Part shown: positions 32,718-43,162 of the stretch, piece by piece
Position numbering within the stretch: position 1 is the stretch's first letter
Layout: every line of letters starts with the position of its first letter
Assembly (NCBI GenBank): GCA_029641185.1
Contig: JAPWGK010000002.1
Span: 2,604,001-2,668,000 of the forward strand
Origin: Pseudofabraea citricarpa
Taxonomy: Eukaryota; Ascomycota; Leotiomycetes; Helotiales; Dermateaceae
Length of the DNA: 64,000 nucleotides
Direction of reading: 5' to 3'
Program-made: the position numbers and the translations under genes
The notes under the pieces: model-generated
What the model saw: only the letters and a program-made list of their open reading frames with translations
The model's database searches: none
Told to the model about the DNA's origin: nothing

Positions 32718-33307
32718 TCAGTCCTCGTTATCAATGGCTTCCTTTGCCTTGACAATCCATTTGATGATTTCATATTTCGCAAGCTTGTTCCCTTTCGCAG
32801 TAGATTTCGCGATCTTTTTCGTACTTGTCTTTGGGACCTTGATGCTAGCTGATTCAGAAGTCGCTTTTGTGGAACAGTGTTTGTTTGCAGCTGCAGCTAC
32901 CTTTCCTCTTTTGCTGACACCTTTGTCTGGCCTTGGCCGTCTTGGTAACTTCTCGTGCTTTGATTGCCGCTTTGACCCATATAAAGAACTGCTTTCAACG
33001 ACCTGTATTGTGCTCTTGATGGTTTTCTGTAATGATATTGATTTTGAAGCTGGGTCGATCGAAGGTACTCCGCTAGCTGTGGCCTTTTTGGCAGGACGCT
33101 TTGTTGAGGAAGGACTGTTGAGTGTCATTAGTTTTGGTTACAAAGAAGATGCTCAAGACCTTACCTTTGTATAAGAGAACCGGCTTCGTAGCTAGATTCT
33201 GCTCCAAAAGGTTTTCCTTGGATCTTACGAGGCCTTCCACAATTTGAAACTGTGGAGGCTGGAGAAACCTTCAAGGCCTCAAGAGCTGACTTCCTCCTAG
33301 CTGCCAT
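32718..33307 (-). CDS. Basic AT-hook-like protein
   Basis: Model complement(32718-33114, 33165-33307), 179 residues. The 50-bp intron (GTAAGG...CAACAG, CTAATGAC branch) joins LIQ to SPSSTKRPAKK in frame. The N-terminus MAARRKSALEALK is followed by an AT-hook core GRPRK near residue 24. The rest is Lys/Ser/Thr/Ala-rich with KRPAKK and RRPRPDKG, ending in a more ordered helix (KYEIIKWIVKAKEAI). This fits a small nuclear DNA-binding or chromatin protein. Specific role unknown. Confidence 0.75.
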
Positions 33308-33582
33308 GGGAGATGTTTTTCAACTGATGAAGTATTTCCAATTTTTGAAAAAGAAAGAAGGAAAGAAAGGCAGACAACTTCCGTGGTATATATTTAAGGC
33401 CGCTGAGACAAGAGTAGCCACATATTTGACACATTACCCCCTGAATCAAAACTGCCCCCTTGAGAATATGCATGTTGTAATGTTTACATTCCAGCACATT
33501 CGCATATGCGAAGATAATACATGTCGACATCTTGCCGAATCGCGTTACAATAATATACATAAAGATGGCAGCATGGTTTTTT

Positions 33583-34858
33583 TTAACGTCCTGTCACAGG
33601 TAGTCCGCGTTTCTCCAACTCCTCCACAATCACCTTCCATCTTCCAACCGACCTCTCTTTATCAATTGGAGTAATCCTCTTTGCAAAGACACTAACATTC
33701 GGCAAGTCAATTAGGTCTTCTTTAGTTGACAGAAAATCGACTACTTTGCGTGCTTTGGGAGGTGTAGCAAGGTGAGATAGTAAGGCATGTGCCGTCTTCG
33801 TAGATTGTATCGCATGATCTGGAACTCTTATTCCAGTCAATTGCATCACTCTTTTGATAACCTAGATGTCTATGATTAGTGGATGAGCTACCAAAGAAGT
33901 AGAGACTACCTACAGCAAATTTGACTTCCAAGTCCTCCAGTGGTGCCGAGTACCATTCAGAGCCCCACGATTCAATTGCTGCCTCGTAATCTGCCCTTGA
34001 TGTTGCCAGAGGATCAATTTTGGACCTGTCAGCAGCAACGTCTTCTTCAGATTCGGTTGGATCGCTCTTAACTGCAGTCTCATCTTCCGGCGTAGATTCC
34101 TCCTGCTCAAGAGGATCGACTGAGGATCGGTCTGCAGCGACATCCTCTTCAGATTGGGTAGGGTTTCCCTTGGTCGAAGTCTCGTCGATTGGCGGGTTCA
34201 GAGATTGAACAATCTGGTCCAGCGAGGCATCTCCAGAAAACTGCAAACTTGCACCTGAAGCGGACGGAACTATCTGAACATTGATTGTCAGATCTGAACC
34301 TGGCTCTGCATTTGACACCCCAGAGATTGGAAGACCAGCTTGTTGAAGCGCATAGACTTCCACCAATGCTCTATGTAAAGCTGCCGTAACATCTTCCAAA
34401 TAAGTGACCCTTTCGGCTGGTAGGAACCCTTTGAACTTATTATAAGGGTCCCAGTTCTGCTGCCACCATTTCCCGAACCCTCCAACCTTTTCTAAACCGT
34501 CCCAATGTGTGGCTGGCTGGTAGTTGCTCATATCTGGTGCGACTCCATTTGCAGCAGCTTGCTCCTCAGCCGGGGGCTCTTCCTCCACAGCTTCGTCTCG
34601 TTGAGGTCGTTTCTTTGTCTGATCAAGTATACTGGCATCGCCATAGGGATCTGCTAGTCCGGGTGGTTGATCTGTCCCCCATATTCTCTGCCTGACTTTC
34701 TCAGTTAAGGGGACCTTGTTATTTGATCGAGCTGAGCGGATGCTTGATGTTGAAAATGGGCTGGCCTGATGACAGGCTGAGCATAGTTGGGGAGAATTCT
34801 TGATGGATCGTTTCCGCAGAAGATCAACAGATCTGTCGATTCTCGATATTCGTCGCAT
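33583..34858 (-). CDS. Mitochondrial large-subunit ribosomal protein mL50
   Basis: Model complement(33583-33861, 33914-34858), 407 residues. Splicing 33862-33913 rebuilds the family signature KFAVIKRVMQLTGIRVPDHAI, typical of mL50 (39S L50 family). The start at 34858 (MRRISRIDRS) gives an Arg/Ser-rich, Asp/Glu-poor mitochondrial targeting sequence; the longer frame upstream has only TTG. The region around residues 115-180 (THWDGLEKVGGFGKWW...) is ordered. Residues 232-284 hold a tandem duplication of an acidic SEEDVAADRS unit just before the conserved domain. It acts in the mitochondrial ribosome, and a short divergent promoter is shared with the gene at 35168. Confidence 0.85.
34007..34165 (-). 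repeat. Internal tandem duplication in mL50
   Basis: Two near-identical units, NPTQSEEDVAADRSSVDPL and DPTESEEDVAADRSKIDPL, are separated by 15 residues. The DNA is also visibly duplicated, so the event is recent. Confidence 0.8.
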
Positions 34859-35167
34859 GGTGTGCTGCTGAGATGTTGGGGATTCGAGGGTGTTGGCAGT
34901 GTTATCCAAATCATTGTTCGTGACTTTTTGGATTGGATCTCAACTGAACTAATACATATTTGGACTAGCGTAGCACCCGCCAGAGGAGCTCCGAGTATCT
35001 GACCTTCAACCCCCCCCCAAACTACAACTGTACACCTTGTCAAGTCGCGCACGATTATCAATCGATAGTGATACTCTAAACCAATTTGAATGCTATTCTA
35101 ACCCCCCAAGAAGATACCCAACGAGTCTCTCAAAAAGAAAAACTGGTCTTTTCGGGTCTGAGCAACC
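34859..35167. promoter_or_regulatory. Short bidirectional promoter (mL50 / Cys-rich membrane protein)
   Basis: Only 309 bp separate the two divergent start codons. It includes a C-run (about 9 nt) near 35011 that resembles a poly-C/G promoter element. No other site recognised. Confidence 0.55.
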
Positions 35168-35659
35168 ATGAATCGCCTTAACATCTTGCTGGTGCTCTGT
35201 ACTTTCCTGGTATCTGCTTTAGCAGCTGGTGTGTTTGAGCTCTGTCCTATGGCGCTGGAAATATACTAACTAGGCACAGCTCCACCATCTTTTTGCAAAT
35301 GTACCTGCTTTACCAATAGCACGATCATCCCGCTCTCATCTCATGGATCTGTGCCACCTATCTCATCGAATCCACCGCCCCATCTGAATCTACGAGCTCC
35401 AGCTGCGACATGTGCGACGTGCAATCGAGCATTCTGCCTCTCGCAGAGGCTTCCTATTTGTAAAGATGCAGAAGAGAAGGATGTGTTCACAACCTGTTTC
35501 CAGCGGGATAGTCGCAAGGATCAAATCGTTGTGTTGACCTTTATCACTGGCACAATTGGCTTGTTGGGCTGGGCAGCCGTTCGAAAGTTTCTCGACAAAC
35601 GGAAAGCTTCTGGATTAGGAGATGTTCAACAGGGGTATCTGGCTGTAGGAGGAAGGTAA
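35168..35659 (+). CDS. Small Cys-rich type I membrane protein
   Basis: Exons 35168-35228 and 35280-35659, 146 residues. The intron lies exactly after the signal-peptide codons (ACTAAC branch, CACAG acceptor). Signal peptide MNRLNILLVLCTFLVSALAA; then a luminal/extracellular part with paired cysteines (FCKCTCF near residue 25, CATCNRAFCLSQ near 68, then LPICKDAEE and FTTCFQRDSR). One membrane helix follows (VVLTFITGTIGLLGWAAV), then a short basic tail. I believe orthologs occur across ascomycetes without assigned function. It shares a promoter region with mL50. Confidence 0.85.
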
Positions 35660-36592
35660 AGATTCCTGCCACCACGTATATTACGCGCGGGCATGCAGAA
35701 AGTAAGATGTTTGGCTTGTTCACAGCCTAGCCCACGGTGTTATAGTCCATGGACACAGCTTAAAAGGGATTTTTCAGCCACCAGGATAGGATATGCCGAA
35801 CAAATAACGCAAGGGCTGATCGGAGGCCACAGAAGGTCATGGGAAGGGCCATTTTCAGCTGGTGAACTTAACATGATGTGCTTTTCTGCTTTGCTGCACA
35901 TGTAACACCATTGTCACATTCCAGAACCTCACTGAGGTATTGCATAACCATGAAACAGAAACCTCAGTGCCTAGTCACAGCGCTCGAGATCTGTGCTCGA
36001 GATCTGTGCTCGAACAATGTTGTGGGTGAGGTTGGGGATCTCGGCAAGGAATCATCAAGTCTTGACAGGACATTTATTTGAAGAGAATCACTTGGAGGCA
36101 ACTGGCCAGCAGAGTGTCTATTTGAAGAGGAACAACTGCCAATGGTTGGCCTCGTCACTAACATTGTCGAGCCTGCTTTGCACGTGGCGATCATCAACGA
36201 TTAGCCGGTGCAGAAGCAAACGTAACGAAACCATTGTTCAAGCAGAAGCTCCTGGTATCTGACCAGTGCAATTGGACAATCAAGATCGACATTCATCCAC
36301 TTCTCTGCTTTTCTTCAAACCTGGTTACGTGGTGGGCGTTCAGCCTTGCATACCCGCTTCATCACGTGGAACTAAATGATGATTCGTCTATTCCCTGATT
36401 TCCAAGCGACCGTGCAGTTGGAAAGCCATTATTACGTCAGTTAATCGAGGGACATCCGTCGACCCCATACTACTTTGCCCCTCAATTCTGCAGCTCCATC
36501 TAGCAAATTATCAATTGACTTTGTTATATATCATTCTCATGAATAAAATTACGAAACCAAGACAGAATTCATACCAAAAAAAGAAATCCAAC
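35660..36592. other. Intergenic region, 0.9 kb, with a 13-bp tandem repeat
   Basis: Promoter of the 36593 gene. A GCTCGAGATCTGT unit is repeated 2.5 times at 35982-36013. No other gene recognised. Confidence 0.5.
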
Positions 36593-37540
36593 ATGGGTTT
36601 ATTTGGAAAGAAAGATAAAAGCAAGAAGGACCCTGATATCAATACACTATCGCAGAACCATCTCAATATTCCAGACAACGTTACTCAGGCCCCTCATGCT
36701 ACCGGAAGCGGCAACAACAGTTACAATGAGTCTGCAGACTCCAGACAAAGTGGACTTTCAAGCAATATATCTACTGCCGAGACAAGAGTAAATCAGCAGC
36801 CTCAGCAGCAGCAACAACCACGAACCGTAACAACTACTACAACCACTACAACCACAACCACAACAACGGTTAACAGTGATGGTTCAACACAGACACAAAC
36901 TCATCCATATGATCCTTCTACAGACCCTCCTCAGCAGTCGCAAACAACATATCAAAGTAGCACACCAGTACCTGAAGTCGACCAAGTTATGAAGGAAGAT
37001 ATGCCCCCTCAACCTTTGGAGAGGGGTCGCAGAAATAGCACAAGTGGCGGACGACCAATTCCTGAGCGATCCCCAATGCCAGAGCGCCCATCGCAGAGTC
37101 CAGTTCCTCAACGGAACCCTTTGAGAGAGACACAAAACATTCCTCCGCTTGCTGTAAATCAGCCACCAGTACCACCTATTCCAGATCAGCTACGAACACC
37201 CGTCTCGCCTACAAGCCCAACTTCTGGGACTCCAAACTATTCACGGCCTGCTGCCACACCTGTCTCTCGACGTGAAAATCTGCTACATGCTGCGAAGGGT
37301 TTACATGGTGCAGGCGAAGCTCTCAGGGGAACGGTGAACAGCAAATTAGCACATGGCATGAGAGACGAAGTAGAGATGGAGAAGCAGAGGGTTATAAGGG
37401 AACAAGGTTTAAGAGAAATGAGGGAGAGTGGGTTTAGAGACAAAGCTGGGGATAGAATGAGGAGGAGAAGTGGAAGCCAAGGTCTACGAAGTGGTGACGT
37501 TGGAGGTGGCCTTGGAAGAGTTGATGAAGCTGTTGTATGA
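36593..37540 (+). CDS. Thr/Pro/Gln-rich protein with conserved C-terminal helix
   Basis: Intronless, 315 residues from the ATG at 36593 (MGLFGKKDKSKK). An in-frame ATG at 36539 would add 18 residues, but the MGLFGKK start looks like the conserved N-terminus. The centre is low complexity: QQPQQQQQP, a run of Thr encoded by ACA/ACT/ACC (about 36824-36872) and a Pro-rich segment with PERSPMPERP units. The conserved block is LLHAAKGLHGAGEALRGT, followed by a charged helix (MRDEVEMEKQRVIREQGLREM). I recall similar C-terminal blocks in fungal hypothetical proteins. Function unknown, probably cytosolic. Confidence 0.75.
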   Translation: MGLFGKKDKSKKDPDINTLSQNHLNIPDNVTQAPHATGSGNNSYNESADSRQSGLSSNISTAETRVNQQPQQQQQPRTVTTTTTTTTTTTTTVNSDGSTQTQTHPYDPSTDPPQQSQTTYQSSTPVPEVDQVMKEDMPPQPLERGRRNSTSGGRPIPERSPMPERPSQSPVPQRNPLRETQNIPPLAVNQPPVPPIPDQLRTPVSPTSPTSGTPNYSRPAATPVSRRENLLHAAKGLHGAGEALRGTVNSKLAHGMRDEVEMEKQRVIREQGLREMRESGFRDKAGDRMRRRSGSQGLRSGDVGGGLGRVDEAVV

Positions 37541-38423
37541 TCTCGGGTCAAGAGATGCATGTCTAGATTGGGTAGCAGGCAGTAACTTGGATTGACGAGA
37601 CGACAGGTATATATGGAATTGGCGTTTGTGATTGTTAGGCCCTGAACCATTAGCAGTTTAATAAATGACATCGAAATTTAATCTAAGATTTTAGTATACT
37701 GCTACTTTTTGAGTTGATGTGAATAAGACTATTAAGTTCCAGACATGACATGACACCTCGAACCAAGACATCGTGTTTTCGCTTACATTATCAGATATAG
37801 GTACCTAGGTTGCAAAGACTAGAGACTAGGTGACCGAGTTTACGAATGTGAGTGTACTGTACTTGAGCTTCTTGAATACAGATTTGCGACACTTGTTTTG
37901 AGATTTTTCTGTTCTCGCTAAACTTCCGAGTTTTTCTTTTTTTTCTTTTAGAAAAAAGCATTCGGACACTGGATCTTCTTGAGGATAAAAAAGCTCTGAG
38001 ATCTTTTGCTGATATAACTGTTGCAATTGATATAATGGCGGAACAGAGGCCTAAAAATATTGCTTAATTATACGAGGCAAGGAAACTCTTGTGAATAGTA
38101 AACAGTCGTGCTTGTAAAGATATTTTGCCTTCTTTAGATAAATATCGCTTATATTTCGAAGGTTGTAAACATCCCCTGCTCTCAATTTATCTATCAAGAA
38201 GACTTGATTGTCAGATATACAGTAAAGGGCTCTGGTGCAAGGGGAAAAAGGAAGCCTTGTAGTTTTTCCAGAAGAAAGACTCATCCTTGCCGGCTGATGA
38301 ATATAAACACACTTATTTGAGTCTATGAAGCTCAGGTCTCGCAAGGGATTTGCCATAGCAAATACTAAACGCAGGCCACAGCATAGCTTTTGACAATTAG
38401 AAATTATTTATTAAAATTTTGTT
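37541..38423. other. Spacer between convergent genes
   Basis: 883 bp, AT-rich, no gene recognised. A near copy of TACCTAGGTA (TACCTAGGTT) occurs at 37802-37811. Confidence 0.5.
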
Positions 38424-39650
38424 TCATACGACGGTACTATCATGTAAACCGTTTGGTTTTGAGGGAGACGCAACAATGCTAACTGTGTATGAATTGGGCA
38501 TATTGTGAACCGTACTAAGTGTCCGCTCCCAGTCCATTTGAGATATCGAGCCCCCAACAGAATGCGAGAAAGTCCGGGAATCTTTTCCAGCCTCAGATGA
38601 AGATTTAAGCCTACCACCACAGCATTTAAACAGCGGCTTAATCCCGGGTAATGATGCACAGATTACCGCTGCAGTCAGTTCGGCATTCGTCCAGACTCCC
38701 GTCATCCCTTCAAAATTAGTTCCGAGTTCTTAACATGCAGAGAATCACTCACAAAGGCGAGCTAAAGATACATCCGGCGAGAGAATGGTTTCTGATCTTA
38801 TCACAGCGAAAATCCCTGCCCTGGTTTTACATCATATCAGCCATCGTTTCATAATAGCACATTGATACCAGGGGACTTTACGAGGTACCCGTTGCGAAGA
38901 GACCCAGGATGCTAAGCTTCTTCCTCATTGAGATTTTCGTCATGCAGAGAATGGAGGGAACCGGGATGGCGATAATGAGGAAGTCGGTAACAACATTCAT
39001 AATAGTAATAACCCATGTGAGGGTTTTCGGGAGACCTCCGGATTGCATTGAATAAGCTTGATCTTCAGCTGATTTGCGAATAGCAAGGGAGCCAACCACA
39101 GCAACAATTGCCCACGAAACCGTGACTGCCATCATCACCCAACACATGAATCTAGGCTTCTTGTCCGTTAAAAACCGAAGGTATTGTAAAAGTATCGATA
39201 TCTTTGTTGCGCTGATCGAGGTAACGTATGCCGTCAAGGCTATAATGGTGTCCTACTCTCTGTTAGTTTTGGCAGTCGATACTCAAGGAGACTGTCAATA
39301 CCCGGTCCGTTCCGCTCGCATAAATGCTGGCAGCTTTTTTTGGTGGATTTAATATCTCTTAATTTGCTTATTAGTATAAGCCTGCCTAATATTTGACTTT
39401 TCACCTACGAGCAGTTGTAATCCAATTGAACAGGATCGCGGCTATCTTCACATGTATTTCAGTATGATATAGTTGGTAGAAAGCAGAAAGCTGAAGGACG
39501 TACAAGAGCAAGCACAAGCATCGCATCGTCTAGCTTCGCATTCCGAGTAAGGTATAATCTTGTGAAAATTCGCAAACCGACGAACAAAGTCGCCAGAGCC
39601 GACAGCGACACGGCAGTAGCAAGGACTGCTGATTGAGGCTGGGATAACAT
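38424..39650 (-). CDS. Pth11-like rhodopsin-domain integral membrane protein
   Basis: Six-exon model complement(38424-38707, 38753-38815, 38889-39252, 39302-39326, 39405-39445, 39504-39650), 307 residues, every phase consistent. Introns are 45-78 bp; the third contains CTAAC and the second ACTAAT. Helices and family blocks: ATAVSLSALATLFVGLRIFTR then LDDAMLVLALIAAILF; ISATKISILLQYLRFL; VMMAVTVSWAIVAVVGSLA; LPKTLTWVITIMNVVTDFLIIAIPVPSIL; KLSILGLFATGGIFAVIRSE; and VWTNAELTAAVICASLPGIKPLF. These match the fungal rhodopsin domain (Pth11-type). It lacks the extracellular CFEM domain. The family senses surfaces or nutrients at the plasma membrane in some fungi; the ligand here is unknown. Two tiny exons (25 and 41 nt) make automated prediction difficult. 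Confidence 0.82.
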
Positions 39651-41295
39651 ATCTGTAGGGTTGAAGATGTCGTCGGGCGTCAACCCGCTTGACTTCTCAA
39701 CAAGAAAAATATGCCGGAATTCCACACACTCTTATTCTTCAAAATTGCCTTTTGGTTAACAACGGTGGAGCATGTTGGATCAGGAGCACGCTTGATATGT
39801 TTTGGTATGCTACCGAAGCACCAGCGGCCCTTCAGATTCCGACAAAGTTTATTTCATCCGTTGAGTACGCAAACGTTAATCAAGATCACTGGTGACGCCT
39901 ACAATCTAGGCCAATTTTGATGCAAAGTTCCGGGCGAAAGTTAAACTAGCATCACACTATTTGTACCTTAACAGCGAAAGAGTTCATCAAAAAGGCACAT
40001 TTCATTGCCAGGTTGAGCTTGATTGGCTCAATTGAGTTTGAACCATCACCAATGGTACGGATAAGCTATAGCATGTAAAATCTTAAAGTCATGCACTTGC
40101 TTCATAGACGTTGCTTGCTTAGCAATAACAAGTTAGTTTCCATCCCAATTTCAGCCACAAATTTCTGAATGCGGACTTATCCATGCCGCTTGGATTGTTA
40201 TACTATTGACCTGTCCCCTTTATAGTTAAAACCTGAACGTGGGTGGCGGACATGCAAAGTTCAAAAGATCGAATATCCCAAATACCAGTTCCAGATTCCC
40301 ATATGACAAATGTGGCTTAATAAAATGGCCGCCTAGATATCCACTTGAATAGCTTATTACTCCAACTTTTCTACAATTTTCAACCTCAATGACTCGGAAA
40401 CTGATCACTCTGGTAGAAGAAGCATTCATAGAGACGTCTTCAGCAAACACGAGACTGGAAATATGACAGTTCACTTGCTTAACCACCTAATTTTAATGCC
40501 ACGATGATATATGTTAGCAGTGGTTTTCAAGCACTAATATTCGGGAACATTTGCATTTATTTTCATTTCCTCGGAGAAACTTCCTTGGGGAAATGAGCTT
40601 GAGATGGAAGAGGGGTAACCGCTTCACAAAACTGATCATCCCCTCCTGTATCAATTTTCTTATGGTGTGGAAACCATCATAGTAAAGTAGTACAAGCTCG
40701 CCACTTAGATCGTATTTACTCTTCAACTTCATACTGTTGCCTTGGCGGATTACATGTGCATGCTATCATAGGGTTTCTTTGTTCTTTATTGTGTTAAGGA
40801 AGCTAGGAAAGCCATCGAAGTTTGTTGTCCCCAGGTACCAGTCATTTTCATTTCGATCCCAATAAAATATTGGCAGGTCACTCTTTTATGCTAGTGGCGC
40901 ATATTGATTTTTACTGATCACGAAGACCTCGGTTCTGTGAGAGCTGATAGTGTTCATTCAGTAAAATCAAGCTTTATTTTGATATCTAATCAAGAAGCGT
41001 GATATGTAAGTTGGAAGAGACATATACCTGCGCTGATAACAAAACGAATATATCTATTAAGCAGGTATGTAACAAAGTCAGTGTCTTCGCGCGCAAGATT
41101 GATGAAATATTGTTTCTTCCACGAGCTACAGTTCTATTTTTGATAGTACGGAACAACTCTTGTAACCCTAAACATCGACGCTAGAGAAAAGCTTGAAAGT
41201 TTGTTTTATATATCTTGACCTGGAGAAAATAATTGCTTGCTTGTATATAACAAAATTAAAGAGTGAGTAGAATTACATAGAATTACAAAACAAAA
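39651..41295. other. Gene-free region, 1.6 kb
   Basis: Promoter of the rhodopsin-domain gene and 3' flank of the 5S gene. Short ORFs (up to 86 codons) show nothing recognisable. Confidence 0.5.
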
Positions 41296-41414
41296 ACATA
41301 CATCAGTAGGTATTCGCTGGTGGTCACCCACCCAACTACTAATCTACCGATCTGAGGCTTATGTATGGCAGAGCGGACGGGATGCCCAGTTCTCCTCAGT
41401 CTGTGGTCGTATGT
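41296..41414 (-). rRNA. 5S: 5S ribosomal RNA (dispersed gene)
   Basis: The reverse complement starts ACATACGACC and contains GTCCGCTC and the invariant AGTTGGGTGGGTGACCACC then AGCGAAT, ending TGATGTATGT; about 119 nt, the normal fungal size. Terminal helix ACATAC/GTATGT pairs, CTGAGG pairs with CCTCAG, GGCA with TGCC and CGGTAG with CTACTG, so all main helices are intact. A T5 run just after the 3' end is a pol III terminator. Single dispersed 5S copies are normal in filamentous ascomycetes, unlike budding yeast. The internal promoter region appears intact, so it is probably functional. Confidence 0.92.
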
Positions 41415-41831
41415 GGTTGATTTATCCTTAACATAATATTTGTCCTACAAACACGTGGTGTCACTGCGCATTAAAGGCTACTTCGTGGCGAGTGAACATT
41501 AAGTTCAGGGTACAAAAGCTTGATTAGAAAATCTCCGTAAATCGTCTATTATAAGCCGAGGGAATCTTCGGATCTTCCAATTTTTTTTACAGCAAGATAC
41601 GAAGCTCAAAATAAAGGCAATCAAACAAATGAATTTCTCTTATATGTTCCTTCACAGCATAAAGCAACTATTCTCAAAATGATTCGCTCCAGTGATATGG
41701 TTGGACTAAGTGGACAGGAAGCTCTGGGAAAACCATAAAATTAATCTTATATTTTATACCCAAACCAAAATCTGGTTATATTTCCCTGTGTGGAATTGTT
41801 TTGTGACATTCTTGTTCACGTTACAACAAAT
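41415..41831. other. Spacer upstream of 5S
   Basis: 417 bp with a TATA-like ATATTA about 20 bp upstream of the 5S start (41431-41440) and the 3' flank of the next minus-strand gene; no other gene recognised. Confidence 0.45.
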
Positions 41832-42542
41832 TTAACTGTGCTGGTGAAATAAAGGGCCTTCGGAAGATGGGGGCTGAGGAGGGCGCCTCCCGATAACCTT
41901 TGTATTATCCCATGCTGCCCAGTTGACGACCATTGGTTGAACTTCGTCGGCAGGGCGCAGGGATGACGCCGTTTGAGTCGCCACGGGAAACTCTCCAGAC
42001 ACGTGCTCACACCTGAATAGCATATGTTCTTCCCCAGCGGGAACAATGATGACTCCATAGTTTGAAGCATCCAGAGGGGCCGAGCCAACGCAGATGGCAT
42101 ACTGCATTCGATCGATATAAGATCCCAACTCTTTGTGGCTCTGAACATGTCGAAATTGAGGAAAGTGCGTCGGCAAAATGATTGGGACATCATGTTCATG
42201 TGCGGGAGTAGTTTGGGACAGTGGCGCCGAATCATGGCCTGAATTGTGTTCATGTGCGGGAGCAGTTTGGGTCAGTCGCGCCGAATCATGGTCCGAATTG
42301 ATCGAGAATTGAGGAGGTTCTTCAGCAACGGCCTCAGCTATCGGTGTGGTTTGTGAACCAGATGTCTGTGACAATATCAGCGCCCTTGTCTCGCGTGCCA
42401 TCTGCTCATGCCATGCCTCAAGCTCGGCGGGGGTGGTAATATAACATGTTTTCTCCCAAACAGATCTGGTATCCTCGGGTAAAGTTGTGGGTAAATAACC
42501 ATCCCACAAATCAAGGCACTCTTGTTCTTTCCCTGGAGACAT
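41832..42542 (-). CDS. Hypothetical protein with internal duplication
   Basis: Single exon, 236 residues from the ATG at 42542 (MSPGKEQECLDLWDGYLP). The N-terminal 60 residues and the C-terminal 120 look ordered (FRHVQSHKELGSYIDRM, GVIIVPAGEEHMLFRCEHVSG). Residues about 84-117 hold two copies of an HDSA.L.QT.PAHEH unit. No domain recognised, and no signal or membrane segment. Low-moderate confidence that it is a real gene, based on length and codon-like composition. Confidence 0.55.
   Translation of the reverse strand: MSPGKEQECLDLWDGYLPTTLPEDTRSVWEKTCYITTPAELEAWHEQMARETRALILSQTSGSQTTPIAEAVAEEPPQFSINSDHDSARLTQTAPAHEHNSGHDSAPLSQTTPAHEHDVPIILPTHFPQFRHVQSHKELGSYIDRMQYAICVGSAPLDASNYGVIIVPAGEEHMLFRCEHVSGEFPVATQTASSLRPADEVQPMVVNWAAWDNTKVIGRRPPQPPSSEGPLFHQHS
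42192..42296 (-). repeat. Tandem duplication within the hypothetical gene
   Basis: Two similar units of about 54 bp encode SDHDSARLTQTAPAHEH and GHDSAPLSQTTPAHEH; the nucleotide identity is visible (for example CATGTGCGGGAG in both). Confidence 0.75.
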
Positions 42543-43162
42543 GAGCTTTAGATGTATTTTACTTCTTTGATACGATTGTTTAAGATGCCGACGTCGATTT
42601 TCGAAACACGGTCGAGATTATATAGATATTGGCTTAGTTGAGTATTACTCAACAAAGGCAGCGCCTGGCATGAAAGCTTCACCTTTCAGGTTTGCCACTT
42701 TCTTTGTCCAGAAATGGTGTACACAGATGAGTTTGTCTTAACCAAAAACAAAGAGTATATACATTCGGGATATTCTATTCCAACTCCGACACTTATAACC
42801 ATCCAAAGCCAAGGTCTTCAGCGTCTTGTCTGTCAGCTCCTGTACATCCTCAGATACATGAGTTTGGGTAAGTTAACATCAAAGCGGCACGGTATAATAT
42901 TTCTGCAAGTTATCACAGTGAAATATCTATGTTTTTGCTAGTTGTAGTTTTGTTGTCAGTTATTTGAGATGAGAAAAATTGCGGCGAGGGTGCTTTCCGA
43001 GACATTCAAGACAAAGACGGCCAGATCCTGTGCGGGATTGCCCCACCCCCATCCTATGGAGATCAGTTGCAAGTGTTGGTCCATTTGAGTCCGTTTGTAC
43101 TAATACTTCGCCATGTTATCCCCTCATCAACTCTCATAATCCACATTCCACCCAAGGTTGAC
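42543..43162. promoter_or_regulatory. Divergent intergenic promoter region
   Basis: 620 bp between the divergent starts of the hypothetical gene and the FHA kinase; nothing specific seen. Confidence 0.45.

Noticed and set aside
34856..34909. Longer mL50 start
   Set aside because: The extra upstream codons begin with TTG; the ATG at 34858 gives a proper targeting peptide.
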